DNA of 64,000 nt from NCBI GenBank assembly GCA_050031985.1, contig JBNAIG010000035.1:124001-188000 (forward strand). Reading direction: 5' to 3'. The position numbers and the translations under genes are program-made. The stretch's first letter is position 1; every line of letters starts with the position of its first letter. Below are positions 8,638 through 16,229 of the stretch, in pieces. This DNA comes from SZUA-368 sp028533045. Lineage in GTDB: Bacteria; Spirochaetota; Spirochaetia; DSM-2461. Below the pieces are notes generated by a model. That model was not told the origin of the DNA, did not search any database, and saw nothing but the letters and a program-made list of their open reading frames with translations.

Positions 8638-8694
8638 ATGATTCGTAAAGCTACAGAAGCCGATTGGGTGGCGTACCGCATGAATAGCATTTAA
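8638..8694 (+). pseudogene. Remnant of a GNAT-acetyltransferase-like gene start
   Basis: A TAAAAT -10 box (8625-8630), seven bases, then an ATG opening the peptide MIRKATEADWVAYR, which ends at a stop after 18 codons. The first residues look like the start of a GNAT acetyltransferase. The frame then runs into the repeat shared with 9282-9307 and the 3' end of the opposing DUF2007 gene. It is read as the stump of a gene cut by recombination; a chance similarity over a dozen residues cannot be excluded. Confidence 0.4.
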
Positions 8695-8701
8695 GTGTTG
8701 T
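8676..8701. repeat. Island repeat copy 1 (26 bp)
   Basis: This 26-base stretch matches 9282-9307 at 22 of 26 positions, and both sit across the 3' end of a minus-strand gene. Shared core: AATAGCWTTTARGTGTTGTT. A TTGGGTG is also found a short way to the left of both copies. Confidence 0.6.
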
Positions 8702-9131
8702 TGCTAATTTGAGGCCGTTTCCAGTTAAAATTACACTGATTGCACGTATACTTAAGATAGTAAAATCTTTTTTCATTTCCTGAGAATAATGAAACAAAAT
8801 AATTAAGTATGTATCTATCTTTTTCAACTGACTCTATATTCTGACTTTTGCATAATGGGCATCTGTCACAATATGGTTCTTTTGTTTCATTAGGATCAAT
8901 AAAAACATTCTCAGCTTCAATAAAACCATTAGCTTTCAGAATATCAATGGCTTTTTCCGCATCAATTTCATTTACCTGAAGTCGGTATTTTCCCATAATG
9001 AAAGAAGTTGATCCTGTCATTGATGAATATTCCGTTGGAAATAGTGTGATAATATCATTGGCCTCAAGTATTTCTCTTGCTGATAATGCATTGAAATGAT
9101 CAGGTGCAGAATAAATGCATACGACTCCCAT
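8691..9131 (-). CDS. DUF2007-like protein with C-terminal zinc ribbon
   Basis: The 146-residue product starts with a domain resembling DUF2007: VCIYSAPDHFNA at the start, LQVNEIDAEKAIDIL near 70. It ends with two cysteine pairs (CDRCPLC near 92 and CNQC near 133) that should form a zinc ribbon. DUF2007 proteins have been proposed to be signal transducers, but no function is established. The 3' end lies in the island repeat, so the last few residues (QISNNT) may be recruited repeat sequence. Confidence 0.6.
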   Translation of the reverse strand: MGVVCIYSAPDHFNALSAREILEANDIITLFPTEYSSMTGSTSFIMGKYRLQVNEIDAEKAIDILKANGFIEAENVFIDPNETKEPYCDRCPLCKSQNIESVEKDRYILNYFVSLFSGNEKRFYYLKYTCNQCNFNWKRPQISNNT

Positions 9132-9156
9132 AAAATATCCTTAAAAAACAAATTTT

Positions 9157-9186
9157 ATCTAACGTTTCAGCAATATACCGAAGTTG
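9157..9186. repeat. Island repeat, second type, copy 1
   Basis: The plus strand reads ATCTAACGTTTCAGCAATATA and onwards. The part from 9162 matches 11111-11126 at about 12 of 16 positions. On the minus strand it ends in GTTAGAT, which fits the GTTRRRY core expected at an integron cassette junction, just before the DUF2007 gene. The cassette reading is a hypothesis only. Confidence 0.4.
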
Positions 9187-9240
9187 CCTGGTACCCCTTT
9201 AGGGGTTGATAAATACAGGAAAAAGTATATGCCTACTCTT

Positions 9241-9960
9241 CTAAACTGTCAAAGGCAATTTGGGTGAAGGACGAAGTTCGTAACCCCATAAATAGCTTTT
9301 AGGTGTTGTTCTCGGCGTCAGCGAGCAACCTCTCTTCAATTGAACTACACCTTCCAAGTTATCTCCCATAAAATCACTTTTTACTTTTTCAATATCAAGG
9401 TTGTTAGAGTTAAAAAAGTAAGTTTGAAGTCCTGCATTTTGGCCTCCCAGTATATCCAACTCACGATCGCCAATGACAAGGGTCTCCCCAACATTGAGAC
9501 CATTTCGATCAATCAATGTATTAAAAGATGTTGGATCTGGTTTTCGAGGGAAATCATCATCAGCTGTGATAATATCTGAGAACAACTCAAACATGTTGTA
9601 ATATCTCAGTAATAAAAAAAGTCGTTCTTTCCCTCGATGTGTATTTATCATATTTTTACCACCTGAATTACGCACCATTGAGCATAGCTCATATGCATAG
9701 GTATAGGGAAATTCATCATCAAGTGATACAAGGGGATAAGAACTTATAAAATGGTTTTTAATCTCTTCAAATTCCACATTGACTATATTGGCAATTTCTT
9801 TAAGAGCAAAATCGAAACTGTTTGTTGTGAACGCTCGAATTGTTTCCTTTGTAATAGTTAGGTTATATTCATCCAAAACTATTTTAGATAATAGCGAAGT
9901 TTGAGCAGAGTATGTATCAAATAATGTCCCATCAAAATCCCATATTATATTTTTAAACAT
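9241..9960 (-). CDS. HAD-family phosphatase
   Basis: This is a haloacid-dehalogenase superfamily hydrolase of the phosphoglycolate-phosphatase type. Motif I is DFDGTLFDT (residues 9-17), motif II is INTHRG near 100, the motif III lysine is in RKPDP near 133 and motif IV is VIGDRELDI near 158. The substrate is unknown. The last 30 or so residues (from about 210) are encoded by repeat sequence between island genes and look like read-through rather than part of the fold. The ATG overlaps the stop of the Nudix gene by 8 bases, so the two are coupled. Confidence 0.82.
   Translation of the reverse strand: MFKNIIWDFDGTLFDTYSAQTSLLSKIVLDEYNLTITKETIRAFTTNSFDFALKEIANIVNVEFEEIKNHFISSYPLVSLDDEFPYTYAYELCSMVRNSGGKNMINTHRGKERLFLLLRYYNMFELFSDIITADDDFPRKPDPTSFNTLIDRNGLNVGETLVIGDRELDILGGQNAGLQTYFFNSNNLDIEKVKSDFMGDNLEGVVQLKRGCSLTPRTTPKSYLWGYELRPSPKLPLTV
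9282..9307. repeat. Island repeat copy 2 (26 bp)
   Basis: Second copy of the 26-base sequence at 8676-8701, here inside the 3' end of the HAD gene. It encodes part of that protein's unusual C-terminal extension. Confidence 0.6.
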
Positions 9961-10423
9961 ACATGTATACTAAACCACCTTGTAGTTGTTCAGAGCAAAA
10001 CTTTAAAAGTGGAGATTTTACAGGAGGACTTAGATTTTCTGGGAGGTCATTCATATGAAACCATTCAAGTTCACTTACTTCTGATTCTTGATTTTCGATG
10101 GTTCCAGAAAAATCGTTACAGATATACACAATATCAATGATGTAAGCTTCGTTACCATCTGGATAGACATGATATTGCTCTTTACCTGAAAAGACACCGT
10201 ATAATGTAATGCTATGAGCATTTAGCCCCGTTTCTTCTAAAAGTTCTCTTTTGGCAGCGTCCTCAACAACTTCTCCAAGTTCTACGGCTCCACCATGGTA
10301 TCCCCAACAATTATGATCTCTTCGTCTCTGTAATAATACTTTTTGGTCTTTAAATATGATGATACTTGCACCACATAATTGAAACTTTTTGGCATGATAT
10401 ATCCTTAATTCTTGTAAAACATA
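9953..10423 (-). CDS. Nudix hydrolase lacking a standard start codon
   Basis: An open frame of 156 codons encodes a Nudix protein with CGASIII near residue 16, LLQRRRDHNCWGYHGGAVE and then the box glutamates in KRELLEETGL (about 58-67). The N-terminal residues (YVLQELRIYHAKK) align with the usual beginning of this Nudix type, but no ATG, GTG or TTG lies between the upstream in-frame stop (10424-10426) and the Nudix box. The frame opens inside the last codons of the phosphorylase gene, so either an unusual start, a frameshift from that gene, or loss of the start codon is involved. The stop overlaps the HAD start. It may be a functional coupled gene or a recent pseudogene. Confidence 0.65.
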   Translation of the reverse strand, partial: YVLQELRIYHAKKFQLCGASIIIFKDQKVLLQRRRDHNCWGYHGGAVELGEVVEDAAKRELLEETGLNAHSITLYGVFSGKEQYHVYPDGNEAYIIDIVYICNDFSGTIENQESEVSELEWFHMNDLPENLSPPVKSPLLKFCSEQLQGGLVYMYV

Positions 10424-11094
10424 TTAAACCAGGCAGGAAGCGAATCGATTAAGATTTTCATTATATCGTTCACTTGATTAACGAATAATTGAGGATTCCT
10501 GTAAGCCTCTCCAGTTTCTTCGCTAACAATATCTGATACACCTTTTAGGATTAAACAGCGGACATTGTTCAATTTGCAAATGTGTGCAATAGCTCCTGAT
10601 TCCCAATCCCCAGCTATTGCTGAATATCTGATTTTAAAATCAGCAATACTCTTGGGATCAAGATCACTATCTCCTGAAATTAACAATGAACGTGTTACTT
10701 CAATGGGAAAAGGTTCTTTTAACCAATTCAAATCAATGATACTTGTAAATTCATTTACAGCTTCGACAGGATCAAACATTTTTTCATAGATATCATAAAT
10801 AACTGTTTTCTCAGCAAGAACAATATCCCCTCTGGAAACAAGTTCATCAAAGCCACCACATGACCCAATATTTATGATTATATCTGGATTAAACTTATCA
10901 ATCGCATATTGAGTTGAACCAGCAGAATTTACTTTTCCCCAACCTCCATGAAAAAGAACTGTTTTCTCATCAGCTTTAACAAAATCATCGATAAAGAAAT
11001 ATTCACCAAAAGGAGATTCGAGAAGGTTTGAATAATTGAAATATTCTTTAACAATCTTCCATTCTGTTTCAGCAGATATCAATACAACATTCAT
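10405..11094 (-). CDS. Nucleoside phosphorylase / MTA-SAH nucleosidase family protein
   Basis: This protein belongs to the PNP_UDP_1 family, whose members split the N-glycosidic bond of purine or pyrimidine nucleosides. It is 229 residues with GGWGKVNSAGST near 50, IINIGSCGG near 74, the substrate-pocket element AGDWESGAIA near 165 and LKGVSD near 185. It resembles MTA/SAH nucleosidases more than true phosphorylases, but the exact reaction is not determinable. It is first in an overlapping trio with a Nudix and a HAD gene, which together suggest nucleotide salvage or damage repair. It is AT-rich like its neighbours. Confidence 0.8.
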   Translation of the reverse strand: MNVVLISAETEWKIVKEYFNYSNLLESPFGEYFFIDDFVKADEKTVLFHGGWGKVNSAGSTQYAIDKFNPDIIINIGSCGGFDELVSRGDIVLAEKTVIYDIYEKMFDPVEAVNEFTSIIDLNWLKEPFPIEVTRSLLISGDSDLDPKSIADFKIRYSAIAGDWESGAIAHICKLNNVRCLILKGVSDIVSEETGEAYRNPQLFVNQVNDIMKILIDSLPAWFNMFYKN

Positions 11095-11104
11095 ATACTA
11101 TTTT

Positions 11105-11134
11105 CTTATACCGTTCCGACAATATAAGTAGTTT
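11105..11134. repeat. Island repeat, second type, copy 2
   Basis: The plus strand reads CTTATACCGTTCCGACAATATA onwards, related to 9157-9186. It lies just upstream of the phosphorylase gene, as the first copy lies just upstream of the DUF2007 gene. A small hairpin (TTAGG, loop, CCTAA) is found next to it at about 11150-11165. Confidence 0.4.
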
Positions 11135-11225
11135 ACCACGAAGTGCTAAATTAGGCGAAGCCCTAAGCGAAGTTGAGCATAAGACGATATTTATCCATAG
11201 CTCCTCCCATATTTCCAATATCAGT

Positions 11226-11552
11226 CTATTCCCAGAAGTCAGAAGCAATTTCGATTAGATTACCTTCGGGATCAGCAATCATTGAAGAACGCATTTTCCA
11301 AGGTTCGTTTCTCGGGACATAGACTTCTTCAGCCCCGTTTTTCACCAATTTTTGATGGAAGGAATCAACATTCTCTGGCGCTCCAACATTTATTGCTAAT
11401 TCGAATGTCCCATTTATACCCGTAGTAAAAGAAGGTCTTCTTCCAAGAAGAGCTGGTAGTCTTTTCCGTTCATACATGGAAAAACGGATACCATCATGTT
11501 CAAACTCGGTATAAGGGCCTTCCCTATTCCACTGAATATCGATGCCTCCCAC
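11226..11552 (-). pseudogene. Glyoxalase/VOC-fold protein, 5'-truncated
   Basis: The surviving 108 codons show the second half of a VOC (glyoxalase/bleomycin-resistance) protein: GIRFSMYER, FELAINVGAPENVDSFHQKL, then the terminal DPEGNLIEIAS. The first beta-alpha unit that should carry the N-terminal metal ligand is missing. Upstream, the frame runs straight through the terminator and tRNA-Arg gene, which cannot be real protein. Only a GTG at 11550-11552 without a ribosome binding site could start it. It was probably cut when the island inserted or was deleted next to the tRNA. Confidence 0.7.
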
Positions 11553-11596
11553 GGGTCGGCGTTCACTTCGGATCGAATCCTGATTTATAAATAAAT

Positions 11597-11618
11597 CAGG
11601 CTCCCGATTGGGAGCCTG
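11597..11618 (-). terminator. Terminator-like hairpin after tRNA-Arg
   Basis: CAGGCTCCC and GGGAGCCTG pair around a 4-base loop immediately 3' of the tRNA. It is followed on the minus strand by the AT-rich run ATTTATTTATAA rather than a pure T tract. Confidence 0.7.
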
Positions 11619-11622
11619 CGAG

Positions 11623-11696
11623 TGATCGACGCGGGATTCGAACCCACCACCTCTTCCTCCGGAGGGAAGCGCTCTATCCAAATGAGCTAGTCGACC
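11623..11696 (-). tRNA. tRNA-Arg (anticodon CCG)
   Basis: A 74-base cloverleaf on the minus strand. The acceptor GGTCGAC pairs with GTCGATC (one G-U), the D arm is GCTC/GAGC, the anticodon stem is CTTCC/GGAAG with loop CTCCGGA (anticodon CCG, reads CGG), and the T arm is GTGGG TTCGAAT CCCGC. CCA is not encoded. It marks the right edge of the AT-rich island. Confidence 0.95.
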
Positions 11697-11706
11697 GGTG
11701 GAAAAA

Positions 11707-11735
11707 ATTGTAAAAGTTTTACTAGCGCTTGTCAA
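11707..11735 (-). promoter_or_regulatory. Sigma-70 promoter of tRNA-Arg
   Basis: TTGACA (11735-11730), 17-base spacer, TACAAT (11712-11707) on the minus strand, 10 bases before the tRNA 5' end. Confidence 0.85.
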
Positions 11736-11749
11736 TCATAGGAAGTTCC

Positions 11750-14700
11750 TTAGTAAATTACATCAAATTCGATGGTTCCTTCTGTCGTATTGGTTCCGTC
11801 GGAAATGGTATAGTAAAAGGTATCCGTACCATAGGTATAACCACTGGGCATGGAGTACGTCACTGTTCCATCCTCATTATTGGTAATCGTCCCCCCTAAG
11901 GTCCCTGCGGTATCTACCGATTCAAGGGATAGACTATCGCCCTCATAATCGTATGCATCAGAGAGGAGATCCAGGGTCATATCCTCTCCTTCAGTTTGAC
12001 TGATTGTTTCGTCATAACTCATAACATAAGGAGCCCAGTTGGAAGGAGTCATATCAATGGTAAAGTCAGAATAGGCTAACTGATTGGTTAAACCAAACCT
12101 ACCGTCATTTAGGGCATCGTCAAAGTCATAGGACAGCTTCATCTCTCCATCTGACCATAATTCAGCTGTCATTCCTTCATCTCCCGTAACAATAAGTTCC
12201 AAAGAGTTATATTCTGTATCGCTTATATCTTCAGAGAGATAGCTATTATTGGTTAAAGACCCGTCTATATACTCACCAATCTGCCATTTGTCAGCCTTTA
12301 CATGGGCCCTAACAAACTTATAATTATCCTCGTCCTGATAGTCAAAAATAATAAAGCCGTTCTTGTAAGTGGCCGTGTCATCTTCTATGGACAATAATGA
12401 AGTATCCAAGGAATAATTTTCATCCAGAGAACCGGCAAACTCGATTAGGGCAATACGATTTGTAGAATTGGGATTGTAAAGGGTAAAACTGGTATCACTA
12501 AATTCCCAAACAGTAGAATCTGATGTATCTAATTCAAGGGTATGAGGGCTCCCAGTAAAGTTGTAAGTGCTAAAATCCAGAATCTGGAAATTCTGATAGT
12601 AGATTACTGCGGTTTCACCACTGTCAGAATCGACGGTAACCGTTATGGTACCGGCATCTTCCTGGCTTTCCCCGTCATATTCACCGGCCGTAAGGGATAT
12701 GTCATAACTGGGATAGCTGGTCAGATCAATGGTATTCTCCCCGTCTCCCCCGTCAATCGTAAATTCTTCACCGTCCTCCAAAGCACTGAATTTAATGGTG
12801 TCGTCGTAATCGGAGCCGATCAATTCATAGGTGTCGTACTTAACAACTTCCGTTTCCCCCTCCGTAGAACTGGGAACGGTCTGGGAAGTATGATCGGTAA
12901 GGTCAAAGCTGACTGAATCGGTGGCATCGGAAAAATCTGCCGTATCAGTTGAGGCTTCAATGGAGCTTTTTTCCACAACGCTTACAGTGGTTGAATTATT
13001 ATCATCATCTGTTACAGTAACAGTAAAGACAAGATACCCATCCTCTAAGCCGGAAAGATCTACTGTAACCGTAACTTCATCTTCATCCCCAAAATCACCG
13101 CTTCCGGTTATGGAATCGCCCCCACCGGAAGATATAATTGTATAAGTATAGGACGCGCCCGCTTCACCATAGATGGTAAAAGTGTAGGAGCCCTCATTGT
13201 CAGCATCTACATCAACGGAAACATCCGTATCATTTTCAACGGTTCCGTTAAGGGTGGCCGTAGCGGTACCGGTATAACTCACATTACCCACATCATCTGT
13301 TTGATAAACGGAGACGGTAAGAGTCCCGTCACTTAAGGAGGAAATATCCAAATCTTCTACAGTAAACGCTCCGTCATCACCAAATTCACCGGAATCGGAG
13401 ATTGAAGTATCTCCCCCATCGGTGCTAATGGTATAGTTATAGGTGAGTCCGGCTTCACCATCTTCTACTTCAAAACTAAAGGAATCGTTGTTTGACGATG
13501 TAATGTAAACACTATCATCATAGATGGTAACACTCGGTGTAGTAGGAACAACCGTATCCTTATCAGTATCATCAGATCCGGTACCACTTGTATTTCCGGC
13601 TAAATCGCTTTGTGACACCTGAACAGTTATTTCCCCGTCCTCAAGTTCGCTTAGATCAATATCTTCAAGAGTTAAGTCATCGCTGCTGGTAAAGGTTCCA
13701 TACCCGGTCAGTTCGTTATATGATTCATCGCTTATAGTATAGTTGTAGGTACAGTCCTCTTCCCCGCCACTAATGGTAAAAGAAAAGGCTGTGTAATTAT
13801 CCGCATCGACCGGATCGGTTATAATGGAAACAGAGGGATTATCCGGTGATGTTTGGTCCACGGTTATGGAAGTGACTGCTGTTCCCAGAGTACTATTGCC
13901 TGCTTCGTCGCTAACGCGGATATTTATCTCTTCGTAAGTCGTTTCGTCAGCCAGGTAGGCAGAATCATTAAAATCGGCAAAGTTTTCCCCGTCTATGGTG
14001 TATTCGTAGCTCAGTTCTGATCCGCTGTCTTCAGAGTAATCCGTATCCAGGGTCAACAGGACTATTTCCGATGAATAACTACCGCTCTCTAATTCAGTGC
14101 CGCTACTGTTCATGGTTAAGGTAAATTCGGGGGTCTCCGGCGCTACGCTGTCATAGGTAAGGGATAATTCGGCATAGGAATTCCCATTATCGGAATCATT
14201 AAAAACCGTTCCCTGGTCCAGGGAAAGAATAACTTCTCCCTCATCACTGGGAACAAGTTCCATCGTATAATCGGTTCCTGAACCTTCGAGATTCTGAACT
14301 GTTCCGTTTGTTACGGTAAAATCATCTTCGTCCAGGCCAGTTACGTCTTCGTCAAACTCTATGAGCATATCAATAGTACTTTCAGCTGTAACCGTACCTT
14401 CTACGGAACTAATTGTCACTCCCACCAGGGAGGAGTCATAGGAAAAGCTGAATTCACCTTCTTCATTAGGATTTCCAAAGGAGTCTTCACATACATCAGC
14501 TTCAATACTAAATGTTACCTCCCCGTCATCACTAGGAGTTAGAGTGACTTCATAATTATCATCGGTGCCGGAAAAACCTGACAGTGTTCCGTTTTCACTA
14601 GTGATATCGTCAAGTTCAAAACCTGTTACCTCTTCGGAGAAGGCAATGGTAAAGATCAATTCATCCAGACCGGTCGTATCAGCTTCAGCAACGGAGGAAC

Positions 14701-15424
14701 TAATCTCAACGGTCGGAGATGTCCCGTCATACTCAATTTCCAAACTGGCCGATTCATTATCCACATCGGTATAAATGGCAGATGAGACAACCCCTTCGGA
14801 AAGGGAAACTATGTATGTGCCGTCATCACTCACATTTAGATCTACAGTATAATCCGTATCGGAGCCATCAAAATTACTAAAGCTTCCCCCGGTTGAGCTA
14901 AGAGTATCCACCGTAAAATCAGATACGGAGTGGGAAAACGCAATGGTAAGAGGGATAGTTTCACTGTTAACACTGTTCCCCAGGTCGGATGTGATCGTTA
15001 GGGTTAAAGCATCGGCTTCAAAGGTATAGCTAAAAGTGGTTTCATCATTTCCTTCTTCAACAGCATCGGCACAGACCGTAATGGTAACATCGCTATCTGA
15101 ACCGTTCTCCACAGTTAAAACATAGTCTGTACCACTTCCGGTAAGACTGGAAAGTGTTGCATTTGCGATTTCTATATCATCCTCAGTAAAACCACTTACC
15201 TCTTCGGACCAAGTTAAAGAAAATTCCAACTCCGATTCACTGGTTACAGCCTCGCTTTCAATATCTCCGCTAATTGTTAATTCAGCAATAGAGCTATCTT
15301 CTTCGACCTCATCGAGACTGGAAAGATAGGTGGCCTCCGTGAGAAAATTACTACAACCGGAAAAAAAGAAAACCGTAATAAGAACTGTTAATTTATTTAA
15401 AATTGATGTGTTAAATGACTTCAT
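11750..15424 (-). CDS. Large Ig-repeat surface lipoprotein
   Basis: The 1224-residue precursor has a lipoprotein signal peptide ending FFFSGC (Cys24). Residues of about 45-760 are tandem bacterial Ig-like domains. The early ones share the motif FSEEVTGFELDDI followed by a short NGTLSGFSGTDDNYEVTLTPSDDG-like half, and a second subtype repeats YNYTIS and GNTSGT elements. About 800-1120 holds a Gly/Asp-rich stretch (DGGDGENTIDL) and a concanavalin-like domain (YKFVRAHVKADKWQIGEY). The last 100 residues form a cadherin-like or VCBS-type domain (DYEGDSLSL, YTISDG). It is strikingly acidic and is probably an adhesin or glycan-binding surface protein. AGGAGAG precedes the ATG. It is co-transcribed with the beta-barrel-like gene upstream, and this operon has the sigma-54 promoter at 16074-16090. 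Confidence 0.8.
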   Translation of the reverse strand: MKSFNTSILNKLTVLITVFFFSGCSNFLTEATYLSSLDEVEEDSSIAELTISGDIESEAVTSESELEFSLTWSEEVSGFTEDDIEIANATLSSLTGSGTDYVLTVENGSDSDVTITVCADAVEEGNDETTFSYTFEADALTLTITSDLGNSVNSETIPLTIAFSHSVSDFTVDTLSSTGGSFSNFDGSDTDYTVDLNVSDDGTYIVSLSEGVVSSAIYTDVDNESASLEIEYDGTSPTVEISSSVAEADTTGLDELIFTIAFSEEVTGFELDDITSENGTLSGFSGTDDNYEVTLTPSDDGEVTFSIEADVCEDSFGNPNEEGEFSFSYDSSLVGVTISSVEGTVTAESTIDMLIEFDEDVTGLDEDDFTVTNGTVQNLEGSGTDYTMELVPSDEGEVILSLDQGTVFNDSDNGNSYAELSLTYDSVAPETPEFTLTMNSSGTELESGSYSSEIVLLTLDTDYSEDSGSELSYEYTIDGENFADFNDSAYLADETTYEEINIRVSDEAGNSTLGTAVTSITVDQTSPDNPSVSIITDPVDADNYTAFSFTISGGEEDCTYNYTISDESYNELTGYGTFTSSDDLTLEDIDLSELEDGEITVQVSQSDLAGNTSGTGSDDTDKDTVVPTTPSVTIYDDSVYITSSNNDSFSFEVEDGEAGLTYNYTISTDGGDTSISDSGEFGDDGAFTVEDLDISSLSDGTLTVSVYQTDDVGNVSYTGTATATLNGTVENDTDVSVDVDADNEGSYTFTIYGEAGASYTYTIISSGGGDSITGSGDFGDEDEVTVTVDLSGLEDGYLVFTVTVTDDDNNSTTVSVVEKSSIEASTDTADFSDATDSVSFDLTDHTSQTVPSSTEGETEVVKYDTYELIGSDYDDTIKFSALEDGEEFTIDGGDGENTIDLTSYPSYDISLTAGEYDGESQEDAGTITVTVDSDSGETAVIYYQNFQILDFSTYNFTGSPHTLELDTSDSTVWEFSDTSFTLYNPNSTNRIALIEFAGSLDENYSLDTSLLSIEDDTATYKNGFIIFDYQDEDNYKFVRAHVKADKWQIGEYIDGSLTNNSYLSEDISDTEYNSLELIVTGDEGMTAELWSDGEMKLSYDFDDALNDGRFGLTNQLAYSDFTIDMTPSNWAPYVMSYDETISQTEGEDMTLDLLSDAYDYEGDSLSLESVDTAGTLGGTITNNEDGTVTYSMPSGYTYGTDTFYYTISDGTNTTEGTIEFDVIY

Positions 15425-15436
15425 TATTTATCTCTC

Positions 15437-15997
15437 CTAAAGATTATATTCCAGGCCCAAGGAAGCCCCCATCAGCAATCCCAGATCATCCTGCTCGGGA
15501 AAAACAGATACCTCAGGAGTAAAGAGCAACTCCCACCTTCCCGTCTCTTTACCTAAATTAAGACCGGCCTGCAGGGATAGAGAGTAATACTGGTCAGCAT
15601 AGATATTAGTAGACGAATAATTACCACTTTCCCAAGTTAAATGGTGAAGCATAAGTCCCGCAGCAAATTGGGGAATAAGGCTTAGCTTTTCCGAAGGATG
15701 GAAGATCCAACCACCCCCCAGGAGAAAAGTTAAATCATATATGCTGGTAAAACTATCATCTAAAGGAATATTGTAAGTAGCGCCCATGCGAGTAAGGAAA
15801 CGAATATCATCTGAAGTAAATAGGGTAAAATTATTTTGTTCAATAACTCCCATAGAGAGTGATGAGATATCCCCATAATTCCCCAAAGGCTTATAAGCCA
15901 CAGCCTGTAAGCTTACTGAATCGAATTGTATAACTTTCCCTTCCCCAAAAAGGGAAAAGGATAATAATAAAATGAAAATGGTAATAAACTTTTTCAT
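15437..15997 (-). CDS. Small outer-membrane beta-barrel-like protein
   Basis: The 186-residue product has a Sec signal peptide (KK, hydrophobic core, cut near FGEG). The mature part is made of alternating short amphipathic strands separated by polar turns, as in small outer-membrane barrels, ending LGLEYNL. No specific family was recognised. A GAGGT ribosome binding site precedes the ATG. It is the first gene of the operon with the Ig-repeat lipoprotein (12-base gap), so it may help export or anchor that protein; this is inference from position. Confidence 0.6.
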   Translation of the reverse strand: MKKFITIFILLLSFSLFGEGKVIQFDSVSLQAVAYKPLGNYGDISSLSMGVIEQNNFTLFTSDDIRFLTRMGATYNIPLDDSFTSIYDLTFLLGGGWIFHPSEKLSLIPQFAAGLMLHHLTWESGNYSSTNIYADQYYSLSLQAGLNLGKETGRWELLFTPEVSVFPEQDDLGLLMGASLGLEYNL

Positions 15998-16044
15998 AGG
16001 ACCTCAATTTTTAAATAAAACTTTTTTAAATAAATATTTTTTAC

Positions 16045-16068
16045 TTACACAATAATTTAATTACACAA
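16045..16068. repeat. Direct repeats TTACACAA in the sigma-54 leader
   Basis: TTACACAA occurs at 16045-16052 and again at 16061-16068, 16 bases apart. Both lie around and just downstream of the start point predicted from the sigma-54 promoter. A possible binding site, unproven. Confidence 0.4.
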
Positions 16069-16073
16069 TCATG

Positions 16074-16090
16074 TGCAATTTTTGTGCCAA
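16074..16090 (-). promoter_or_regulatory. Sigma-54 (-24/-12) promoter of the Ig-repeat operon
   Basis: The minus strand reads TTGGCACAAAAATTGCA. GG and GC are separated by exactly 10 bases, and the TGGCAC and TTGCA blocks both match the consensus. Transcription is predicted to start near 16063, leaving a leader of about 66 bases before the ATG at 15997. The divergent gene at 16230 encodes a complete sigma-54 activator. Confidence 0.85.
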
Positions 16091-16151
16091 CCATGTAAGC
16101 GTCCTTTTTAGGTTAAAAATAGGCAGTTGGTCGTAAATAAGACAAATGGGT

Positions 16152-16186
16152 TATTCATTTTGCATAGCAATTATGCAAAATGAATA
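16152..16186. promoter_or_regulatory. 15-bp perfect inverted repeat, probable activator site
   Basis: TATTCATTTTGCATA (16152-16166), five bases, then its exact reverse complement (16172-16186). The centre is about 106 bases upstream of the predicted sigma-54 start, the usual place for an enhancer site of an NtrC-type protein. It also ends 32 bases before the -10 of the regulator gene, so autoregulation is possible. It lacks the GC stem and T tract of a terminator. Confidence 0.75.
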
Positions 16187-16229
16187 TTTTCTTCTTCCAC
16201 ATTTCATGCACATGATGTATAATTTATTT

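Noticed and set aside
11553..11735. N-terminal extension of the VOC protein
   Set aside because: This stretch is the tRNA-Arg gene, its terminator and its promoter read in frame; it is not protein.
16146..16229. Upstream ATG as start of the NtrC-type regulator
   Set aside because: The first 28 codons would translate the palindrome and the TATAAT box; the receiver domain starts at 16230.
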